This document shows positions 9,120 through 17,854 of a DNA stretch of 54,338 nt, one piece after another; position 1 is the first letter of the stretch, and each line of letters opens with the position of its first letter. This DNA is from Chloroflexota bacterium. Lineage in GTDB: Bacteria; Chloroflexota; Anaerolineae; Anaerolineales; UBA4823. The stretch lies in assembly GCA_012516075.1 (NCBI GenBank), contig JAAYXE010000187.1, forward strand, positions 1 to 54,338, read 5' to 3'. Made by a program: the position numbers and the translations under genes. Below the pieces are notes generated by a model, which was not told where the DNA came from, ran no database searches, and saw only the letters and a list, made by a program, of their open reading frames with translations.

Positions 9120-9804
9120 TCCCCTCGGTCTCCTTCTGTGCGTGATGCCTCTCAACCTGAGCAATCAGGTCTTCCAGCCTGACATCCGCCAGCGACTGCA
9201 GCCGCAGGTCGGCATGCTCGATAGGCAGCTGGCTTGTGATCGCATTGGGGACAGCCACACAGTAGATACCCGCTCTGTAAGCGGCCAGGACGCCGTTGGG
9301 AGAGTCTTCAAAAACGATCGCTTCCTCCGGCCGGATGCCCAGTTCTTTGAGCACCGCCTGGTACAGCTCCGGATCGGGTTTCGTAAGGCGCACGTCATCG
9401 CTGGTCTTGATGACATCGAAATAGTGCAGCAGGCCCAGCCGTGACAGGTGCCCGACCACCCAGGAGCGATCCGAACTGGAAGCCATGCCGATTTTCAAGT
9501 CCAACCGCCGTGCGTCCTGCAGGAGGGTTTCCACCCCGGGCAGCACCTTCTGCGACAGAATCAGGCTGGTTTCCCGCTCCTGGCGGAGCCAGATGCGCGG
9601 ATCTCCATCCAGTGAACGGCCCGACTTGCGGGCCAGATCGGCATAGGGGTCGAAGCTGCCCTCCATCGTGCCGAGGATATCCGCCCACTCCTCCAGCGAA
9701 AGTTCACAACCAAATTCCTGGTACAGTTCCTGCCAGGATTGAAAAATCGGGGTTTCGGTATCTAAAACAAGTCCATCAAAGTCAAAGATTAATGCATGTA
9801 TCAT
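9085..9804 (-). CDS. HAD-superfamily phosphatase (beta-phosphoglucomutase-like subfamily)
   Basis: A 239-residue HAD hydrolase with a cap domain inserted after motif I. Motif I is FDFDGLVLDTE (nucleophile D8, acid/base D10), motif II SSSDRSW, motif III KPDPELY, motif IV VFEDSPNG. The set matches small-sugar and nucleotide phosphatases or phosphomutases; the substrate is not decidable. Start: the ATG at 9804 forms an ATGA overlap (9801-9804) with the upstream gene's stop and begins right before the core strand. A longer start would add 13 residues of no apparent use. Confidence 0.85.
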   Translation of the reverse strand: MIHALIFDFDGLVLDTETPIFQSWQELYQEFGCELSLEEWADILGTMEGSFDPYADLARKSGRSLDGDPRIWLRQERETSLILSQKVLPGVETLLQDARRLDLKIGMASSSDRSWVVGHLSRLGLLHYFDVIKTSDDVRLTKPDPELYQAVLKELGIRPEEAIVFEDSPNGVLAAYRAGIYCVAVPNAITSQLPIEHADLRLQSLADVRLEDLIAQVERHHAQKETEGNALGSRSLPPV

Positions 9805-10319
9805 GAAGCGCGTGACCTGAACATTGGGCGCAGCAGCAGCCACAAACCGAGTAAGATGAGTAATACGGGCCAGAAAGGCCCGAGCAGGTTCAAACCTCCC
9901 AGAAAGGTTCCAAAGATGACAAACAGCACCAGGCTGAACACAATCATTCCGCCGCCATCGCGCAGCGCAGTGCGCGGGCTTTCTCCCAGCAGGCCTGCCA
10001 GGATAATGCCCACGCCGACAAATCCGGGGATCAGCGTCCAGGCATAGGCCCAGCTTTCCCAGTTGCCGGTGGCGTTTTGCCAGTAGAGCAGACCGCCAAT
10101 GCCGCCAATTATACTCGCCGGCACGGCCATCGCCGGAACCCCTGAGACCAGACCGATCAGCAGTAAGACCACCCCCGCCAGGATGATGTAAACCGGCCAG
10201 TCGAAACGAAACAACAGCCAGCTCCCCAGCGCAGGGAATAACTGCGCTGCCAGGAACAGGCCTCCGACAATCAGCAGCACGAGCCCAATGACAATACTCG
10301 AGCGGCGTGAAGCGTCCAT
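9801..10319 (-). CDS. Small membrane protein (LiaF/DUF5668-like)
   Basis: A 172-residue protein made almost wholly of five or six hydrophobic helices, for example SSIVIGLVLLIVGGLFLA near the start and FWPVLLILLGLWLLLRP at the end. The repeated W-P-x-x-x-I-L-x-G pattern resembles the membrane domain of LiaF-type envelope-stress proteins. ATG 10319 is preceded by AAAGGAG at 7 nt spacing, better than the ATGs upstream. It ends in an ATGA overlap with the HAD gene. Function unknown. Confidence 0.75.
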   Translation of the reverse strand: MDASRRSSIVIGLVLLIVGGLFLAAQLFPALGSWLLFRFDWPVYIILAGVVLLLIGLVSGVPAMAVPASIIGGIGGLLYWQNATGNWESWAYAWTLIPGFVGVGIILAGLLGESPRTALRDGGGMIVFSLVLFVIFGTFLGGLNLLGPFWPVLLILLGLWLLLRPMFRSRAS

Positions 10320-10341
10320 TTCAAACTCCTTTACCCCATCA

Positions 10342-10962
10342 CTACTTCCGGTCTGCATCGGGATAAGCCTTACGGCTTGCCTGAACGGCATCCATCAGTG
10401 CGATCAGTTCGGGGTCCAGCATCTCCAGTGCAGCCGTTTCAAAGAACTCCTGCAGCCGGCCGTATTCCATGTGTTCGTAAACACTGGCCTGTAAAGCCAT
10501 CTCCAGCCGGTCGACCTGCTTTACCAGCCTTGCTTCTGGCGTTTCGCCCTGTTCGAACTCTTCCCAGGCAGCCAGATACTGGTCGCCGTTGGGCAGGCCC
10601 TGAAAAATACGCCGGACAGCCTCTCGTTCCAGGCGCTGCTTTTCTTCCTTTGCCACCCCACCTCCCGGTACAATGTCCCCGGCATAAACTTCTCCGATAT
10701 CGTGCACAAGGGCCATGCGCAGCACGCGGGTGGAATCCAGACCGGGGAAGTACTGGTCAGCAATCAGCATCGCCAGAACAGCCATGCCAAACGTGTGTTC
10801 GGCGACGCTCTCACAGGCGGCTTCCTGAATACCGCGATGCAGCCATCCCTGGCGGTAGAGCTGTTTCAGCTGGCTGATTTCAAAATAAGCTCGCACCAGG
10901 GGCTGCAGGCCGGTCATCTCCAGCACCTGAGGTGAAAGCCGGGCTTTATATCTCATTTCCAT
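10342..10962 (-). CDS. HD-domain 5'-deoxynucleotidase-like hydrolase (YfbR/HDDC2 family)
   Basis: A 206-residue HD-fold metal phosphohydrolase. The metal ligands appear in order: H of the N-terminal helix region, AEHTFGMAVLAM, MALVHDIGEVYAGDI, and the C-terminal QVDRLEMAL acid. EHT/HDIGE with DIVP matches the HD_3 group (YfbR, HDDC2), which dephosphorylates deoxynucleoside monophosphates. The ATG at 10962, 13 nt after the upstream stop, is the first start outside the transporter gene. It sits in the middle of the six-gene operon. Confidence 0.8.
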   Translation of the reverse strand: MEMRYKARLSPQVLEMTGLQPLVRAYFEISQLKQLYRQGWLHRGIQEAACESVAEHTFGMAVLAMLIADQYFPGLDSTRVLRMALVHDIGEVYAGDIVPGGGVAKEEKQRLEREAVRRIFQGLPNGDQYLAAWEEFEQGETPEARLVKQVDRLEMALQASVYEHMEYGRLQEFFETAALEMLDPELIALMDAVQASRKAYPDADRK

Positions 10963-10975
10963 CGCTGTTCCCGTT

Positions 10976-12610
10976 CTATGAACCGATCCCGCGGAGTAAA
11001 CCAACCAGGAGCTGTGCCAGCACGATTTTGAAAATCAGGGCCACCGGATAAACGCTGGCATAGGACAGCGTGGGCAGGTCTGTTTCCGTCTGGTTGTTCG
11101 CTGCTCCCAGGCCGGGAGGGTTGGTCATACAGGCGCACAGGGCGCCCATGATCGCCAGCATATTCATGCGGTAGAAAAAGTGCATCACCAGCAGCCCGGC
11201 GAGCGCAGACAGGGTGGTGATCACCGCTCCAGCGACGAGGAGCACGATTCCTTCCTGCTGCAGGATGGCAATAAACTCTGCCCCCGCGTTCACGCCTGCG
11301 CCAGCGAGAAACAGCATCAGACCCAGCTCGCGCAGCAGATTCTTGGCTGCTGGCGGCACGTACAGGCGCAGCGGGCCGATTCCCCCAAAATGGCCCACCA
11401 GCAGACTGACCAGGAACGCTCCTCCGGCAGCGCCCAGGCGCACCTGCAGGCCGTTCGGCAGATTCAGAGGAATGGCGCCCACCACAATGCCCAGCAGCAA
11501 ACCCACCAGGAAAGGCACCATGTTCGTCTCCGCAGCCTTTCGGGCTGAGCCGTGAACCAGCCGTTGAAAGGCCTCAACCGCGTTCTGATCGCCCACAACC
11601 CGGATATTATCGCCCATTTCCAGCGAAACGTCGCCGGTGGGGGCGATTTCCAACCCCTGGCGTCGAATGCGCGTGATGACTACGTTGTACTGCTCCCACA
11701 CCCGCATCTGCGCCAGCTTTTTGTTGGTCAGCGTCTCCTCCGTTACCTCGACGTCCACGCTGACGACATTGGTGTTCACGTCCATAGGCTCGTTGGTTTC
11801 TTCACCGAGCAGGAAGCGCATTTTCTCCAGTTCCTCACTCGAGCCAACCGCCATGACAACATCTCCCTTGCGCAGGGTCACATCAGGCGTGGCCGCGAAG
11901 ACTCTGTCATCGCGCTTGATCCGCGAGATATTCGCCAGAGACATGCGGTGGGGATTGATCTCCGATACCCGACGGCCTTCTACATTGGGATTCGTAATCC
12001 GGAACTGGCGCGTTTCCAGGGCCGGCTCTTCGATCTGGCGGGCTGAATTCCAGCGTTCCTCTTCACTGGCCACGCTGCGGCGCAGTAAGCGGGGCATGAA
12101 CTGGATTAAGAGCACCACGGCAATCATGCTGTAGGGATAAGCCACGCCGTACCCCACCGAGACGGTAGCCGTGTCACTGACGCTGCCGCCCGTACGCAGA
12201 ACGGTGTCGATCGCTCCGGCCAGGCAGGGGGTGCAGGTGAGCGCGCCGGTGTACAGACCGGAAGCAAGCGTATAAGGGATATCCAGGTAATACGAGACGG
12301 CAACCGCCGCCAGGATCCCAACACCGGCAACAATCAGGGCGATCAAAATGTACTGAAAGCCGTGACGGCGAAAGGTGCGGAAGAAGCGCGGACCAGCCTG
12401 CAGGCCAACAGCGTACACGAAAAGGACCAGCCCCAGATCCATAACGGCCGCGGGGACAGTCAGGCCGAAATGGCCAAATGTCAGCGCGACGAAAAGCACG
12501 CCGGCGGTGCCCAGGGTGATGCCGCGCAGCGAGAGCTGACCCAGCCACGAACCGATGACCAGGATTGCGAACAGAACGACCATCTCCTGAGCCAGCAGAG
12601 CATTGATCAT
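10976..12610 (-). CDS. AspT/YidE-type transporter with two RCK_C domains
   Basis: A 544-residue membrane protein with the symmetric layout of the AspT/YidE/YbjL family: a membrane half (about 1-165), two consecutive cytoplasmic TrkA-C (RCK_C) domains (about 190-360) and a second membrane half (about 375-540). AspT proteins exchange anions such as aspartate/alanine, and other members are uncharacterised. RCK_C domains usually sense small ligands. The ATG at 12610 (MINALLAQEMV) with upstream GGAGAGGGA is preferred over one 42 nt earlier. It is the first gene of the operon running to 7942. The substrate cannot be inferred. Confidence 0.8.
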   Translation of the reverse strand: MINALLAQEMVVLFAILVIGSWLGQLSLRGITLGTAGVLFVALTFGHFGLTVPAAVMDLGLVLFVYAVGLQAGPRFFRTFRRHGFQYILIALIVAGVGILAAVAVSYYLDIPYTLASGLYTGALTCTPCLAGAIDTVLRTGGSVSDTATVSVGYGVAYPYSMIAVVLLIQFMPRLLRRSVASEEERWNSARQIEEPALETRQFRITNPNVEGRRVSEINPHRMSLANISRIKRDDRVFAATPDVTLRKGDVVMAVGSSEELEKMRFLLGEETNEPMDVNTNVVSVDVEVTEETLTNKKLAQMRVWEQYNVVITRIRRQGLEIAPTGDVSLEMGDNIRVVGDQNAVEAFQRLVHGSARKAAETNMVPFLVGLLLGIVVGAIPLNLPNGLQVRLGAAGGAFLVSLLVGHFGGIGPLRLYVPPAAKNLLRELGLMLFLAGAGVNAGAEFIAILQQEGIVLLVAGAVITTLSALAGLLVMHFFYRMNMLAIMGALCACMTNPPGLGAANNQTETDLPTLSYASVYPVALIFKIVLAQLLVGLLRGIGS

Positions 12611-12811
12611 GCCGTCCCTCTCCGCTTTGCTTCGCTGTGCAGGCACCTGCAATAATGATTACGCCATAAATTCATATTATTTCCACGTTCAAGCGCGGTT
12701 CGGAATCCGGTCCTTCCACTGCGGAAAACCAGCCCGAACCAGACGCGTGTAATTTCATCCCATACACACGATTTCGTTTTTTACCTGCCCCGCTCTGGTG
12801 TCTCAAAGGTC
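12611..12811. other. Intergenic region, no gene seen
   Basis: About 200 nt between the LLM oxidoreductase stop and the transporter start, both on the minus strand. A weak minus-strand promoter (TTGAAC, 17 nt, TTATGG) may start the six-gene operon. I see no terminator or RNA element. Confidence 0.4.
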
Positions 12812-13648
12812 TTAACGGGGAGGGCCCTGCTCGATACGAGCCAGATTATCTTCCAGGGAACCGCGCAGCCCATATACGCTTTCCAACCACCAGGTGACCC
12901 CCACAGATTCATAGGCGCGCGGTAATTCATTTTCTTCAGGCGATGTCGTGATCCCGGTAATGGCGACATCGAAAGGCTGGTCCTGTATCCCATACCCGGA
13001 GCGGTGCTGGCGGATGAGGTCAATACTTTCTTTCATTTGCTCGGGCGTCCTGACCACCTTCCCGGTCTCGTCAATCCCACCGATCACCCAGCCATCCCAG
13101 CGCGCGGCGCGCCGCAGAGCCGGCCGGCTGTCTCCGCCGATCCAGATGGGAATACGCGGCTGGCGCACAGGACCGTGCCCTAAGGAGACGCCGTCGATCT
13201 GATAATGCAGGCCCTGATAGGTTACCGCCTCCCCGCTCCACAACCGGTTGATGATCTCGAGGCTTTCTTCCAGCTTTGCGGCCCGGACTTTCGCATCACC
13301 GGTTTCACCGAAAGCGGAAAATTCTTCGGGTACGCCTCCAAGACCGGCGCCAAAGATCACTCTCCCGGCGCTCAGTTCATCCAGCGATACCAGCATCTGT
13401 GCCAACACCTGCGGCCGGTAGCGCGGCAGCGCTGCGACCGAAGTGCCCAACTCCAGCCGGGAGGTGCAGGCTGCTACGGCCGATAAAATCACCCAGGGAT
13501 CTCCGGATGGCACTCCCCAGGTGAAAGCCAGGTGATCCCAGACAAACAGACCATCCCACCCTGCAGCTTCAGCGGCCTGTGCCAGGCGCATTACTGCTGA
13601 AGGATGAGAAAGTTCTCCAAGCGTAACAACCTCAATCCCATATCGCAT
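12812..13648 (-). CDS. LLM-class (F420- or FMN-dependent) oxidoreductase
   Basis: A 278-residue luciferase-like monooxygenase-fold protein. The TIM-barrel start MRYGIEVVTLGE, the GWDGLFVWDHL loop, LELGTSVAALPRYRP and the GRVIFGAGLGGVPEEF phosphate-binding loop are the usual LLM landmarks. The family includes F420- and FMN-dependent enzymes; the sequence alone does not decide cofactor or substrate. It lies 51 nt downstream of metH on the same strand and could be read through from it. About 280 residues is short but within the family. Confidence 0.8.
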   Translation of the reverse strand: MRYGIEVVTLGELSHPSAVMRLAQAAEAAGWDGLFVWDHLAFTWGVPSGDPWVILSAVAACTSRLELGTSVAALPRYRPQVLAQMLVSLDELSAGRVIFGAGLGGVPEEFSAFGETGDAKVRAAKLEESLEIINRLWSGEAVTYQGLHYQIDGVSLGHGPVRQPRIPIWIGGDSRPALRRAARWDGWVIGGIDETGKVVRTPEQMKESIDLIRQHRSGYGIQDQPFDVAITGITTSPEENELPRAYESVGVTWWLESVYGLRGSLEDNLARIEQGPPR

Positions 13649-13699
13649 GGCGCACTCCGGGTTATATACAGGCGAAAATCACACCTAGTATACACCAGC

Positions 13700-16600
13700 T
13701 TAAGCGCGCAGCAGCTGTTCTACCCGGCTCTCACCTACACTGAAATATTTGGCCTGCGGGTGGTGGACAATAATTGCCGCAGTGGACTGCTCGGGAACGA
13801 GCTGGTAAGAGGCGGTCAGGCTCATGCCCAGGTCGCGTTCAGCAGGCAGCAGGTCAAACACTTTACGGTGATCCTGCAGCTCCGGAATAGCCGGGTAGCC
13901 CCAGGAGTAGCGTTTGCCCTGTTCCTCAGCAAGACCCAGCTCGCGGCGGATGTGCCGATGTAGATATTCGGCGGTTGCTTCTGCGGTCTGCACAGCCAGG
14001 CCGTGGGTGAAGTACGCCTCCGCATAATCGCCGGCTTCGTGCAGCCGGTCAAACCGCTCAGTTGCTTCCTGCCCAACGGTGACTACCTGCAGCGCAACCA
14101 CATCCATACGCCCGGATTCCACCGGGGCAAAGTAATCGGCAAGGCAGAGATATTCGCCATAAGGCTGGCGCGGGAAAGTGAAACGGGTCAATTCCACGGG
14201 CCTACCGGTTACTATGGACTCCGGATCATACAGGATCAGATCATCGCCCTGAGCCTGGGCCGGCCAGTAGCCGTAAACTCCACGCGGCCTGAGCCAGCCT
14301 TCTCGCAGCGCCTGCCGCTGCATGCGCTCCAGCCGTTCTTCAAAACTGGCTCGCAGGCGTTCCCACTCCTCACCGTGAGCGTTTTTCGCGCCCCACGAAA
14401 GCCGGAAGAGTTCATTTTTAAAGAGATGCTGGAAAACCATCTCCAGCGGCATATGATCCACCAGCCGGCTCCCCCAGGAAGGTACTCTGGGGATCACCGG
14501 AGCCGGAGGAACGGATGCCCGGGCGCCGGGCTGTTCTGAGCGGCGTGGGGTGATGTCGCGCCCCACCTCACGCGCCGCCTCGCTACGCGTGCGCTCCAGC
14601 AGCGCTTCCCGGCGCTGTGGGTCTACCAGCGTATCAACGACGGCCAGCCCCTCAAAGGCATCCTTGCAGTAAAAAACACCGGGCTGGTAGAGCTCACCAT
14701 CTTCCGTGAAATGGATGCGCCAGCCAAAGCGGCGGTTGATCGCCGCTCCGCCAACCAGGACCGGAAAATGCAGGCCGCGGCGGTGCAGTTCGTTGACGAT
14801 CAGCGGCATCTGCTTGCTGGTGTTCACCAGCAGTGCGCTCAGTCCGATGGCATCCGCGTTCACCTCGACCGCTTTCGAGATGATGGTCTCAGCCGGCACC
14901 TGCTTGCCCAGGTCGAAAACAGTGAATCCATTGTTCGACAGGATCGTCTTTACCAGGTTTTTGCCGATATCGTGCACATCGCCGTAAACCGTGGCCAGCA
15001 CCACCTTGCCTTTGCTGGTGCCTTCCTTGCGCTCCAGGAACTGCTCCACATGCGCGACCGCTTTCTTCATCACCTCTGCGCTTTGAAGCACAAAAGGCAG
15101 GATCAGTTCACCGGCGCCGAATCGATCGCCCACTTCTTTCATCGCCGGGAGGAGCACATTGTTCAGGATTCCAACAGCCGTCTCATGCCGCGAAACCTTT
15201 CCATTCCTGGCGATGATCTCGTCGATATCCGCCTCTACCCCTTCCTTGTGCCGGTGCAGGATGCGCCAGTGCAGGCGCTCCTCGGGGGTCATGCCTTCGG
15301 TGGGACTGCTGCGCTCCGGCCCTTCAACCGTGCGGTCCACCTGATCAAAATGAGCAATAAAGCGCTGCAGGGCATCCGGGCGGCGGTTGAATATCAGATC
15401 CTCCGCCAGGAGGCGCTCCTCTTCCGGAATCTCCGCATAGGGGTAGATATGCGCGGGGTTGACGATCGCCATATCCAGCCCGGCCTCGACTGCGTGATAC
15501 AGCATGACCGAGTTCAACACCGGTCTGGCAGCCGGGCTCAGCCCAAAAGATACGTTGCTCACCCCGAGGGAGGTCAGTACTCCCGGAAGCTCGCGCTTAA
15601 TCAGGCGAATCCCCTCCAGGGTTTCGATCGCCGATCCGGCAAACTCCTCATCTCCGGTGGCCAGGGTAAAGGTGAGGGTATCGAATACCAGGTCCTGCGG
15701 GCGCAGTCCATGGTCATTTACGGCGATATCATACAGGCAGCGAGCCACTTCCAGTTTACGCTCGGCTGTCTTCGCCATCCCTTTTTCATCAATGGTCAAC
15801 AGCAGCACGCCTGCATGGTGAGTTTTTGCCAGTTTGAAGACCGCATCCGCCTTATCCCGGCCGCTTTCCAGATGGGTCGAGTTCAACAGGCAGCGCCCGG
15901 GCGCCAGCTTGAGTGCGGCTTCCATCACCTCAGGTTCGGTCGTATCAATGACGAGAGGAACCTCCACACCCATCGCCAGGCGCTTGACCACATTGCACAT
16001 TAATACGACCTCATCAGAGCGCTCGGTAACCGCCACAGAAATGTCAATGGCATGCGCGCCGCCGTCGACCTGCTCACGCGCCAGCTCCAGGATCGCATCG
16101 TAATCCTCCGCCAGAAGCAGGCGCTTGAATTTACGGCTGCCCTGAGCGTTGCAGCGTTCACCGATCAACAGTGGAGGGGGTTCCTGCTGCATGGCAACAG
16201 CGCGCGTGGCCGAGGCGAGCTGCGGTATCGATGTAACGGGCCGGGGCGGGTGCGAGTGGCGGTTCTCAATACCTCCCAACCGCTCAACCAGCAGCTTCAG
16301 GTGCGCCGGAGTGGTGCCGCAGCAGCCGCCGACCACGCTGATGCGGTTTTTCGTGACGAACTCCGCCATCGCATCGGCAAAAGGCTCGGGCTCCAGCGGG
16401 TATACGGCCTCACCGTTCACATTCAGGGGCAGCCCGGCATTGGGGATACAGGAGACGGGCAGCACCGAATGGTCGCCTAAAAATTGAATCGGCTGGCGCA
16501 TGTGCTCCGGTCCGGTCGAGCAGTTCAACCCGATGACATCGATCTGCATTCCTTCCAGGATCGCCAGCGCAGCGGCAATGTCGGTCCCCAGGAGCATGCG

Positions 16601-17224
16601 GCCTGTGGTATCCAGTGTTACCTGCGCCTGGATGGGAAGGTAAATGCCGGTTTCGGCAAACGCCCTGTGGATCCCCTGAATAGCAGCCTTGACTTCCAGA
16701 ATATCCTGAGAGGTTTCCACCAGCAGCAGGTCGACCCCTCCCTCAATCAGGCCCACGGCCTGCTCACGGAACACATCGGCCAGTTCGTCAAATCCGACAT
16801 CGGACAGCGTTGGGTCGTCAGCCGAGGGCAGCTTGCCAGACGGACCGATCGAGCCGGCCACAAAGCGCGGCTGGTTCGGGGTGCTGTATTCATCTGCCAG
16901 CCGGCGGGCTAAAGCTGCGGCTGCGCGGTTGATCTCGATCACACGCTGGCTCAACCCGTATTCCGCCAGGGTGATGCGGTTGGCACGAAAGGTGTTGGTC
17001 TCAATGACGTCAACACCCACATCCAGGAATGAACGGTGAACTTTTTCTACTGCTTCCGGGTAGCTGATCACCAGGAAATCGTTGCAGCCGTTGTACATCT
17101 CGCCGCCGAACTGCTCAGCCGTCAGATTTTGCGCCTGCAGATTGGTGCCCATTGCGCCATCGAAAATGAGGACACGCTCTTCAAGGGCATCCAGAAAACG
17201 GCGGTTGGTATATTGTCGACTCAT
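13700..17224 (-). CDS. metH: Cobalamin-dependent methionine synthase MetH
   Basis: A full-length 1174-residue MetH, transferring a methyl group from methyl-tetrahydrofolate via cobalamin to homocysteine. All four modules are present. The homocysteine domain (about 1-325) has zinc ligands C235 in GLNCSTG and C301-C302 in GGCCGT. The pterin-binding domain is at about 340-610. The B12 cap and binding domain (about 640-880) has the lower-axial His751 in VYGDVHDIGKNL. The C-terminal SAM-binding reactivation domain starts near 930 and ends with the typical SWGYPAIPELQDH region. Expression is almost certainly controlled by the SAM-I riboswitch and terminator upstream. There is no sign of decay. Confidence 0.97.
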   Translation of the reverse strand: MSRQYTNRRFLDALEERVLIFDGAMGTNLQAQNLTAEQFGGEMYNGCNDFLVISYPEAVEKVHRSFLDVGVDVIETNTFRANRITLAEYGLSQRVIEINRAAAALARRLADEYSTPNQPRFVAGSIGPSGKLPSADDPTLSDVGFDELADVFREQAVGLIEGGVDLLLVETSQDILEVKAAIQGIHRAFAETGIYLPIQAQVTLDTTGRMLLGTDIAAALAILEGMQIDVIGLNCSTGPEHMRQPIQFLGDHSVLPVSCIPNAGLPLNVNGEAVYPLEPEPFADAMAEFVTKNRISVVGGCCGTTPAHLKLLVERLGGIENRHSHPPRPVTSIPQLASATRAVAMQQEPPPLLIGERCNAQGSRKFKRLLLAEDYDAILELAREQVDGGAHAIDISVAVTERSDEVVLMCNVVKRLAMGVEVPLVIDTTEPEVMEAALKLAPGRCLLNSTHLESGRDKADAVFKLAKTHHAGVLLLTIDEKGMAKTAERKLEVARCLYDIAVNDHGLRPQDLVFDTLTFTLATGDEEFAGSAIETLEGIRLIKRELPGVLTSLGVSNVSFGLSPAARPVLNSVMLYHAVEAGLDMAIVNPAHIYPYAEIPEEERLLAEDLIFNRRPDALQRFIAHFDQVDRTVEGPERSSPTEGMTPEERLHWRILHRHKEGVEADIDEIIARNGKVSRHETAVGILNNVLLPAMKEVGDRFGAGELILPFVLQSAEVMKKAVAHVEQFLERKEGTSKGKVVLATVYGDVHDIGKNLVKTILSNNGFTVFDLGKQVPAETIISKAVEVNADAIGLSALLVNTSKQMPLIVNELHRRGLHFPVLVGGAAINRRFGWRIHFTEDGELYQPGVFYCKDAFEGLAVVDTLVDPQRREALLERTRSEAAREVGRDITPRRSEQPGARASVPPAPVIPRVPSWGSRLVDHMPLEMVFQHLFKNELFRLSWGAKNAHGEEWERLRASFEERLERMQRQALREGWLRPRGVYGYWPAQAQGDDLILYDPESIVTGRPVELTRFTFPRQPYGEYLCLADYFAPVESGRMDVVALQVVTVGQEATERFDRLHEAGDYAEAYFTHGLAVQTAEATAEYLHRHIRRELGLAEEQGKRYSWGYPAIPELQDHRKVFDLLPAERDLGMSLTASYQLVPEQSTAAIIVHHPQAKYFSVGESRVEQLLRA

Positions 17225-17293
17225 CCTGGCCTTCCTTTCCCAGCAGGAAAAATTGCGGAACTTTTATACGACCTGAATCGTTCAAGTCTCTAA

Positions 17294-17322
17294 CAAAAAA
17301 CGTCCCCCTGGAAGGGAGACGT
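17294..17322 (-). terminator. Intrinsic terminator of the metH riboswitch
   Basis: On the minus strand ACGTCTCCC-TTCCA-GGGGGACGT forms a 9-bp stem (17300-17322) followed by a run of six T. It lies between the aptamer and the metH start, 70 nt before the ATG, as expected for the off-state of an S-box. Confidence 0.85.
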
Positions 17323-17346
17323 CAGCGGTCTACAGTGCATGTCGTC

Positions 17347-17522
17347 CTCATCTTCCAGTCCATCGAACCCTGGCATTCTTATTGCAACGGCTTCTCCCAG
17401 AACCTTTAGAAGGGAAGCCTTCATACAGCCAGGCTCGATGATCTGCCGGAATTGGCACCGGATACCCAAATTACCGGTTGCCGAGTCTTCGCAGGGCCGG
17501 TCCCTCCACCTCTCTGGATGAG
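17347..17522 (-). promoter_or_regulatory. SAM-I (S-box) riboswitch aptamer
   Basis: Reading the minus strand, the conserved core appears in order: AGAGAGGTGGAGGGAC, GGCCCTGCGAAGACTCGGCA followed by ACC, and CCGGTGCCAATTCC. Candidate P1 arms are CTCATC (17517-17522) and GATGAG (17347-17352). These are the landmark sequences of the S-box aptamer that binds S-adenosylmethionine. GGGAGA (17393-17398) can pair with TCTCCC of the terminator, and CTGGAAG (17352-17358) with CTTCCAG (17308-17314), giving two candidate antiterminator pairings. High SAM should therefore terminate metH transcription. Confidence 0.92.
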
Positions 17523-17599
17523 TGTTGGATCGGTAAACGTTTAGAGGCGAACAGGGGAATTTCGATCACAATCCCCCGGTTTCTTCCTCATTCTGGGCG

Positions 17600-17628
17600 A
17601 GTTTACCATAAGGGTGAAAGGCTGTCAA
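17600..17628 (-). promoter_or_regulatory. Sigma-70-type promoter of metH
   Basis: TTGACA (17623-17628), a 17-nt spacer and TAAACT (17600-17605) on the minus strand. The predicted transcript starts near 17593, so the whole S-box lies in a leader of about 370 nt. Confidence 0.75.
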
Positions 17629-17738
17629 ACCGGCGCCGCCGGAGAGTTCATTGCCGCCTTTCAATTTTGAAACCTGCTGTCCAGGCGAGTCTGACATTAC
17701 TGTAAAGTGACCGGACTGGATTTGTCATAATATTAGAC

Positions 17739-17744
17739 TATAAT
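17739..17744 (+). promoter_or_regulatory. Candidate promoter -10 for the SLOG-like gene
   Basis: A perfect TATAAT on the plus strand with only a weak -35 (TGGATT, 16-nt spacer). It is divergent from the metH promoter and 111 nt before the SLOG-like ATG. Confidence 0.4.
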
Positions 17745-17854
17745 CGGCCCATTACCCGGACCCCGGTAAACAGAGACAGAGTGGGAAAAGCTATTATTGG
17801 TTTCAACCGATCGTTTTTATGCTGTTTTTTTATCGGTCGGTAAAGGAGATTGAA

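Noticed and set aside
14711..16003. Long plus-strand open frame (about 430 codons) inside metH
   Set aside because: It is antisense to conserved MetH domains; high GC with strong codon bias often leaves such shadow frames open.
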